From contig JAYKGU010000175.1 of the NCBI GenBank assembly GCA_035285585.1, positions 1-10,408 of the forward strand: a DNA stretch of 10,408 bases, read 5' to 3'. A program made the translations under genes and the position numbers. Each line of letters begins with the position of its first letter. Position 1 is the stretch's first letter. Origin of the DNA: JAYKGU01 sp035285585 (GTDB taxonomy: Bacteria > Cyanobacteriota > Cyanobacteriia > CAKZMO01). Shown here in pieces: positions 6,446 through 10,408 of the stretch. A model generated the notes under the pieces. The model did not search any database. It saw only the letters and a program-made list of their open reading frames with translations, and was not told the DNA's origin.

Positions 6446-6471
6446 CTTAAGTTGTGTTTCAATAACTTAAG
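6446..6471. promoter_or_regulatory. Inverted repeat CTTAAGTT-N10-AACTTAAG upstream of small exported protein
   Basis: Perfect 8-bp arms lie at 6446-6453 and 6464-6471 with a 10-nt spacer, 15-40 nt before the start codon at 6431. The position fits an operator over a promoter or a leader hairpin. No regulator can be named. Confidence 0.35.
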
Positions 6472-6572
6472 ATTAGAGAAAGTCCGCTTGAATCTGAAGC
6501 CCGATTCTTGCGCTGTTTTATCAAAATTTTGCGCTGGCACTCGGTTGTAAGTAGGTGGTCACAATTAAACGA

Positions 6573-6624
6573 CGCTATGGTGGGGTGTGCACCTCACTGT
6601 TTTTATTTATAGCCATGTACTTAT
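6573..6624 (+). repeat. Dispersed hairpin repeat, copy 1 (decayed)
   Basis: It begins CGCTATGGTGGGGTG, has a degenerate hairpin (GTGGGGTG/TGCACCTCAC), then a T-rich stretch (TTTTTATTTATAG) and ends CATGTACTTAT. The same start, T-rich stretch and end occur in the opposite orientation at 9659-9727, where the hairpin is longer and perfect. Copy 1 lacks about 17 nt of the centre. Confidence 0.65.
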
Positions 6625-6884
6625 CGGCTGAGGAGCTTTACAGGTTCTTCTTTAAGTTTGAGCAATTGCGGGCGATCGCCCAGGCCATACGAATTTATTT
6701 GCAGCAAATTGAGGATGTCTTTACGGCAGCCGTGACCTGTGCTCAAGCCACAGGCGAATAACCTGTATCGATTTTCGTAACGCCCCCCACCCCGCCTTTC
6801 ATCTGAGCCAGAATTGCACTAGGAACACGTTGATTCGCTCTGTCCGCCACTCAAATAGAACGCAGGGGCCAGAAGTCAACTCCC

Positions 6885-6912
6885 TCCAGAATTCTGACTC
6901 CTGAATTCTGGA
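6885..6912. repeat. GAATTC-type intergenic palindrome
   Basis: TCCAGAATTC at 6885-6894 pairs perfectly with GAATTCTGGA at 6903-6912. The 15-mer CTGACTCCTGAATTC at 6894-6908 recurs as its exact reverse complement at 10390-10404. CAGAAGTCA just upstream (6870-6878) recurs at 9608-9616. These are members of one dispersed intergenic repeat family. Confidence 0.6.
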
Positions 6913-6961
6913 TCCCTATCCAACCAGGACTTCCTGGCTTAGATGGATACCCCTAAATTCA

Positions 6962-6993
6962 TCCCCTCTTTCGCCCTCCTTGGGAAAAGGGGA
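6962..6993. repeat. Hairpin just upstream of the lipoprotein gene
   Basis: TCCCCT at 6962-6967 and AGGGGA at 6988-6993 pair, continuing as TTT/AAA after a one-base bulge. It ends 22 nt before the start codon at 7016 and would fold in the leader mRNA. It resembles common C-rich/G-rich cyanobacterial intergenic hairpins. Confidence 0.4.
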
Positions 6994-7015
6994 CTTCTAC
7001 AATTCGTTGCAATCT

Positions 7016-7699
7016 ATGAACACGTTCACTCGCATCTCTGCTGCGGTAGGGATGATCTTGATTACAGGTGGGCTGGTGGCCTGTGGAAATGTTTCGGTCA
7101 CCCCTCCAGCCGCACCCGACTCCGCATCGCTGCCCATTCCCCCCACTGAGCCTGCCGCTGTCCCTGGCTGGGCCGCTATCCTGGGGGACACCTCCGCGCC
7201 TGAGGGCTGGCAGGCCGTGCCCTGCGAGAATCCGATTTTGCTGTGCGTCAGCGCCGATAGCGAACTGATGGGCACCGTTGAGCGTGCCAGCTATCCGCTG
7301 AGTGACATTGACCTGGCCGCTGACGTGGAGCCTATCCCAGGTTCCGAGCTGGAATTCCTGCGGGCCTGGGTCGCGGAGCATTATGCTGCGATTGAGGGCG
7401 ATCGCCAGACCGCCGATTCCTCCCTGGTCTTCAGCACAGAACCGCCAACCGAAATTTCCGTCGGGGGATTGCCCGGCCTGCGCTACAGCTTTGGGGCGAC
7501 CCGGCCCAACGGGGCGCTGTTTGATCGCTATGTGGGCTACGTCGCCACCGATGGGGAACTGCTGCATATATTTGTCACCGGAATTATCCCCGGTGATACC
7601 GCTGGAGTCTTTTCAGACAGTGCGGCACTGGAGCAGTTTGAGCCTCATCTCGATGACATTATTCGGGGGCTGTCCCTCGCCAGTGAGGAAAGGATATGA
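7016..7699 (+). CDS. Lipoprotein, possibly PsbP/Mog1-like fold
   Basis: The start at 7016 gives a lipoprotein signal peptide: MNTFTRIS, a hydrophobic core, and lipobox LVAC at 20-23, so Cys23 would be lipidated and the protein anchored in a membrane outside the cytoplasm. An in-frame TTG at 6980 would spoil this N-terminus. A Pro/Ala-rich linker (27-50) leads to a domain of about 165 residues with VPCENPILLC (Cys70, Cys77), GLPGLRYSFG, DRYVGYVATDGELLHIFV and a final helix PHLDDIIRGLSL. The pattern of a late strand pair and closing helix recalls small PsbP/Mog1-type lipoproteins, but this is a weak fold guess. No function is recognised. Its stop overlaps the start of the GUN4-WD40 gene (ATGA), so the two are translationally coupled and probably act together. 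The ribosome binding site is weak. Confidence 0.8.
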   Translation: MNTFTRISAAVGMILITGGLVACGNVSVTPPAAPDSASLPIPPTEPAAVPGWAAILGDTSAPEGWQAVPCENPILLCVSADSELMGTVERASYPLSDIDLAADVEPIPGSELEFLRAWVAEHYAAIEGDRQTADSSLVFSTEPPTEISVGGLPGLRYSFGATRPNGALFDRYVGYVATDGELLHIFVTGIIPGDTAGVFSDSAALEQFEPHLDDIIRGLSLASEERI

Positions 7700-9588
7700 A
7701 GTTGAAGTCTCTCGGACTTGCCCTGGCTCTGGCGGTGTCCATCACGGGACTGGGTCTGCCTGTCCAGGCTCAGCCTGCGTCAGTGCCCTATGCGAATACG
7801 CTGGCCAATCGGCGCGTCGATCTCGATGCGTTGGCCTCCCATCTTGATGCTCAGGCTTGGGCCGCCGCCGACCAGGAGACCCGGCGCATCTTGCAGAGCT
7901 TTGTCCATCCCAATGGCGATATTTTTGCGGAACCAGTACCGACCCTGATTCCCCCCGAAGTCTTGCAGGCGATGGATCAGCTCTGGATTGAGGCCAGCGA
8001 TGGGCGGTTTGGCTTTAGCGTGCAGTCAGCCCTCTGGGAAGAGCTGAGAACGCAGCATCCTGAAGATACTCGCATCGCGGCTGAACGCTTTGGCGATCGC
8101 GTGGGCTGGACCCGCACCGCCCCCGACGAAGCCTATGCCTTCACCTCCCCCGACTGGCTGACGGAACCGGAACTCACCTATTCCCTGGAAGCTCCGGTTG
8201 GCCATCTGCCGTGGGCGGGCATCGACTGGTCGCGCATCGAAGCCATCCTCAGCGCGCAAAGCTGCGGCAGCTGCACCATCGATGTCCTGTATTTGCAGGG
8301 CGATCGCTTTCTGCGCTATCTGCCGACGCTCTTTGGCTGGGCGCAAACCGCCCTCACTCTGCCGACTCCTGAAGCGGGTACCTGGCGGCAGGCCCAGCTT
8401 GTGCGCCAGATTGATTTGCGATCGCTCTACCCCAACAGCGCCTGCCCGATTCGGGAAGCTTCTTCCGCCATCAGCCCCGACGGCAGCGTGATCGCCATCG
8501 GCAGCTACAGCTACGAGCGCTCCTGCGCCAACGCTGGCGAGAGTGCCTTGGCACTATGGAACGCCCAGCGCGGCAACCGGATTATTACCCTCCATCGGGG
8601 TCCGGCTCTGGAAGCCTTTTCCGGGGAGAACCCGCCCCAGGAGCCGCCGACCGAAGGGGACCGCATCGTGGGGGATGTGGCGAACGCGATCGCCTTCACC
8701 CCAGATGGTGAGCACATCGCAGCGGGCATGTCCTACGGGGTCATCCGGCTGTGGCGCACCGGAACCAATGAGCAGGTGCAGATTTTTGCAGGCCATGACT
8801 ATGCGGTGCGGGCGATCGCCATCAGTGCTGACGGTGAAACCCTGGTCAGCGCCAGCTCTGACCAGACCATCAAGCTGTGGGATGTGCAAACGGGCAAGCT
8901 GCGGCGGACCATCAGGCTGGATGAATCCGATGGCATCGTGCGATCGCTCCTCATCAGCGCCGACGGTCGGCGGTTGGCGACGGCCACCAATCGCAACACG
9001 CTCCAGCTCTGGAATGCCCAGACCGGGCAGCTCATTCGCACCCTGGTGGATGAGGCCATCAACCTGCGACCGGAAATGGCGATCGCCTTCAGCGCTGACG
9101 GACAAAGCCTGGCAACCACGGATACCGACCACAGCATCAAGCTCTGGAACGCCAGCACCGGAGCCAGAATCATTACCCTCAAGGGCCATGCGGAACCACC
9201 ACGGGATCTGGCCTTTAGTCGGGACGGTCGCTTTCTAGCCAGCAGTGACGGTGAAACTGCGCGACTGTGGAACCTGGCCGAGTACGCTCTGGTTCACCGT
9301 TTCGATCTGGTGCAAACGGTGAATCATCCGATTCAACCCAGGAACCTGGCTCACGTAGCCTTCAGCCCCGACGGCCAAACCCTGGCCACCAGTACCTTGC
9401 TCCTGCCCCTCGTCCACAGCGAACCCATCCCTCAGCAGGGCATCACCCTCTGGGATGTGACAACCGGGCAAGCCGTCGAGCAGATTCACGAGGTTAGCCA
9501 GTTTCAATTCAGCCCCGACGGTCGGTTTTTGATGGCCCATGGGCAAAGAGTGCAAATCTGGGAGCCGTATAGCAGCCTGATTGAGTAA
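7696..9588 (+). CDS. Exported GUN4 domain-WD40 repeat fusion protein
   Basis: The protein has 630 residues. Residues 1-25 are a signal peptide with a likely cut after VQA. Residues 41-172 are a GUN4 domain: AWAAADQETRRIL, MDQLWIEASDGRFGFSVQ, FGDRVGW and LEAPVGHLP match the porphyrin-binding fold of the Mg-chelatase cofactor GUN4. In Synechocystis Gun4, Arg214 and Arg217 after GHLP help bind Mg-porphyrin; here GHLPWAGIDWSR offers only Arg180 nearby, so binding may differ. Residues 190-193 are a CGSC motif. Residues 240-622 carry eight WD40 repeats, each with an S(P/A)DG-type turn and a closing LW(D/N) strand (for example SADGETLVSASSD, TIKLWDVQTG), forming a beta-propeller for protein contacts. 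GAGGAAAGG precedes the ATG, which overlaps the lipoprotein stop. An export signal on a GUN4 protein is unexpected: a periplasmic or lumenal tetrapyrrole-sensing or carrying role is inference, and the domain could have lost pigment binding. Confidence 0.9.
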   Translation: MKLKSLGLALALAVSITGLGLPVQAQPASVPYANTLANRRVDLDALASHLDAQAWAAADQETRRILQSFVHPNGDIFAEPVPTLIPPEVLQAMDQLWIEASDGRFGFSVQSALWEELRTQHPEDTRIAAERFGDRVGWTRTAPDEAYAFTSPDWLTEPELTYSLEAPVGHLPWAGIDWSRIEAILSAQSCGSCTIDVLYLQGDRFLRYLPTLFGWAQTALTLPTPEAGTWRQAQLVRQIDLRSLYPNSACPIREASSAISPDGSVIAIGSYSYERSCANAGESALALWNAQRGNRIITLHRGPALEAFSGENPPQEPPTEGDRIVGDVANAIAFTPDGEHIAAGMSYGVIRLWRTGTNEQVQIFAGHDYAVRAIAISADGETLVSASSDQTIKLWDVQTGKLRRTIRLDESDGIVRSLLISADGRRLATATNRNTLQLWNAQTGQLIRTLVDEAINLRPEMAIAFSADGQSLATTDTDHSIKLWNASTGARIITLKGHAEPPRDLAFSRDGRFLASSDGETARLWNLAEYALVHRFDLVQTVNHPIQPRNLAHVAFSPDGQTLATSTLLLPLVHSEPIPQQGITLWDVTTGQAVEQIHEVSQFQFSPDGRFLMAHGQRVQIWEPYSSLIE

Positions 9589-9658
9589 GGATTCAGAATT
9601 CGGGAGACAGAAGTCAGGAGGGAGCGGGCTGCTGGCTCCTGTCACCTGTCACTAACTA

Positions 9659-9727
9659 ATAAGTACATGGCCATAAATGAAAATAGTGGGGTGCGCCCCC
9701 CGGCGAGGGGCGCACCCCACCATAGCG
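9659..9727 (-). repeat. Dispersed hairpin repeat, copy 2 (intact)
   Basis: This is copy 1 (6573-6624) in inverse orientation, with the same ends (CGCTATGG...CATGTACTTAT on the minus strand). It contains a perfect 14-bp stem, GTGGGGTGCGCCCC at 9686-9699 and its complement at 9707-9720, around a 7-nt loop. On the minus strand the stem is followed by TATTTTCATTTAT. It lies between convergent genes and could act as a bidirectional transcription barrier. Confidence 0.7.
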
Positions 9728-9916
9728 GTTAGCTCAAGCTGAGTTGAAAAAACTGCATCAACTCCTGCCATGCATTATCAGCAGCAGCAGCGTGATATGA
9801 AGCCCGCTCGTGACAGAAAAGGACATCTGTCCGTCTGAAGTGGCGATCGTTACCTGGTCTTGTTCAACCTGCATCATTATTCCTCTAGCCAAACCTGTCA
9901 CTAAGTAGAACTGCAT

Positions 9917-9963
9917 TGAAAAACGAAGGTTAGAAAACTGAGGGAGCGCCCTGGTTTTCTAAC
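9917..9963 (-). terminator. Intrinsic terminator of the YCII-family gene
   Basis: GTTAGAAAAC (9929-9938) and GTTTTCTAAC (9954-9963) form a perfect 10-bp stem, extended inside by AGGG/CCCT. On the minus strand the hairpin starts 20 nt after the stop at 9984 and is followed by CTTCGTTTTTC, giving the stem plus U-run of a Rho-independent terminator. Confidence 0.75.
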
Positions 9964-9983
9964 ATGAATTTAATTGTGCTGAC

Positions 9984-10376
9984 CTACTTGGTTGTGCCAT
10001 TTTCTATCTCGGTGCGAAGACGTGCTTCCTGTTCTTTGAGTTCCGGGGTGAAGGTTTCACCAAAATCTTCGTCAGCATAGATGGGACGAACTTCGACTTC
10101 GCCGTCTCGAAAGGGGCTGCGCTTGATCCAGGCGATCGCCTCTTCCATGGACTGCACCTGCCAGATCCAATAGCCTCCAACCAGTTCCTTCGTTTCGGTG
10201 AAAGGGCCATCGATAACAGTGCGATCGCTCCCTGAAAACTGCACTCGCACTCCCTTAGAACTGGGATGCAACCCCTCACCTGCTAGCATCACTCCAGCTT
10301 TGACTAGCTCTTCGTTGAACTGACCCATTTCGGCAAATTGGTCTTCAGTAGGGGGTATCAACGTAAAGCGGGACAC
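9984..10376 (-). CDS. YCII/DGPF-domain family protein, N-terminus apparently short
   Basis: The motifs NEELVKAGVMLAGEGLHPSSKG, VIDGPFTETKELVGGYWIW and EEAIAWIKRSPF are typical of the YCII-related DGPF family (COG3795-like), small dimeric alpha/beta proteins of unclear function, often found beside ECF sigma factors. The C-terminus (AEDFGETFTPELKEQEARLR) is also typical. Family members usually begin with a beta strand such as MKYMLMV and about 15 more residues before the helix that here starts at TEDQFAEMG. In this copy the only start is a GTG at 10376 without a ribosome binding site, an in-frame stop follows 24 nt further upstream (10401-10403), and the upstream DNA is a dispersed repeat. The gene may be 5'-truncated by repeat insertion or be a pseudogene. 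It has its own terminator. Confidence 0.75.
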   Translation of the reverse strand: MSRFTLIPPTEDQFAEMGQFNEELVKAGVMLAGEGLHPSSKGVRVQFSGSDRTVIDGPFTETKELVGGYWIWQVQSMEEAIAWIKRSPFRDGEVEVRPIYADEDFGETFTPELKEQEARLRTEIENGTTK

Positions 10377-10389
10377 TTTCCCGAGAATA

Positions 10390-10408
10390 GAATTCAGGAG
10401 TCAGGAGC
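10390..10408. repeat. GAATTC-type dispersed repeat at window edge
   Basis: GAATTCAGGAGTCAG at 10390-10404 is the exact reverse complement of 6894-6908. The tandem CAGGAG pattern is shared with 9614-9620. The unit probably continues past the window end. Confidence 0.55.

Larger units (their letters stand above)
6625..7015. other. Gene-poor stretch before the lipoprotein gene
   Basis: No convincing gene is seen. An open frame of 48 codons from an ATG at 6615 to 6761 begins inside the repeat, lacks a ribosome binding site and resembles nothing recognised. A HIP1 site lies at about 6672. The stretch carries a GAATTC-type palindrome (6885-6912), a small CCAGGA/TCCTGG hairpin near 6928, and a C-rich/G-rich hairpin directly before the lipoprotein gene. 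No clear promoter was found for the lipoprotein operon. Confidence 0.5.
9589..9983. other. Repeat-rich convergent intergenic region
   Basis: No gene is seen in these 395 nt between two convergent genes. They hold a GAATTC/AGAAGTCAGGAG-type repeat remnant (9594-9620), the tandem CTGTCAC pair near 9639-9652, hairpin repeat copy 2 (9659-9727), a 7-bp hairpin GAGTTGA/TCAACTC (9741-9764), and the terminator of the minus-strand gene. ACCTGTCACTAA occurs exactly twice, at 9644-9655 and 9893-9904. Confidence 0.6.

Noticed and set aside
6615..6761. A 48-codon frame starting in hairpin repeat copy 1
   Set aside because: The start lies in a dispersed repeat, there is no ribosome binding site, and the product is not recognised.
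6870..6912. Possible CRISPR-like array from the repeated GAATTC/CTGACTC units
   Set aside because: There are only two or three scattered copies in different orientations and no regular spacers.
8543..9238. A 231-codon plus-strand frame and a 211-codon minus-strand frame inside the WD40 region
   Set aside because: Both are shadows of the WD40 repeats in a GC-rich gene; the WD40 frame has regular blade motifs and these do not.

Overview
The window reads as chromosomal DNA of a cyanobacterium, probably a filamentous Leptolyngbya-like lineage, though the genus is inference. The evidence is the dense scatter of HIP1 octamers (GCGATCGC), a cyanobacterial-type cytochrome b6f Rieske protein, a phycobilin-type heme oxygenase, a GUN4 domain, and intergenic palindromes of the kind common in cyanobacterial genomes. 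No rRNA, tRNA, CRISPR array or transposase was seen.

Positions 1-5000 hold a minus-strand tetrapyrrole cassette, transcribed in the order heme oxygenase 2 (ho2), oxygen-independent coproporphyrinogen III dehydrogenase (hemN), and BchE-type anaerobic Mg-protoporphyrin IX monomethyl ester cyclase (bchE). ho2 and hemN belong to the low-oxygen set known from Synechocystis as chlAII-ho2-hemN. Here a true BchE homologue follows hemN and no chlAII is visible. Two of the three steps do not use O2, so the cassette would keep chlorophyll and bilin synthesis running under micro-oxic conditions. The BchE has a C-terminal NarL-like receiver domain whose phosphoacceptor position appears lost. The spacers between the genes hold several perfect palindromes.

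Positions 4892-5844 hold an AT-rich divergent control region followed by a plus-strand Rieske gene of the PetC2-like minor type, without petA beside it. An imperfect 24-bp palindrome in the ho2 leader is a candidate operator.

Positions 5845-7015 look like a decayed zone. It has a fragment of an AraC-family regulator, a 66-residue exported protein of unknown function that may be truncated, and several small repeats.

Positions 7016-9588 hold a translationally coupled plus-strand pair: a lipoprotein, then an exported protein with a GUN4 (porphyrin-binding) domain followed by an eight-repeat WD40 propeller. This pair is the most unusual content. GUN4 normally works inside the cell as the Mg-chelatase cofactor, but here the domain follows a signal peptide. 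The pair is bracketed by two inverted copies of a hairpin-containing repeat at 6573-6624 and 9659-9727.

Positions 9589-10408 hold a repeat-rich convergent junction and a minus-strand YCII/DGPF-type small protein gene that seems to lack its usual N-terminal strand. It is followed by a good intrinsic terminator.
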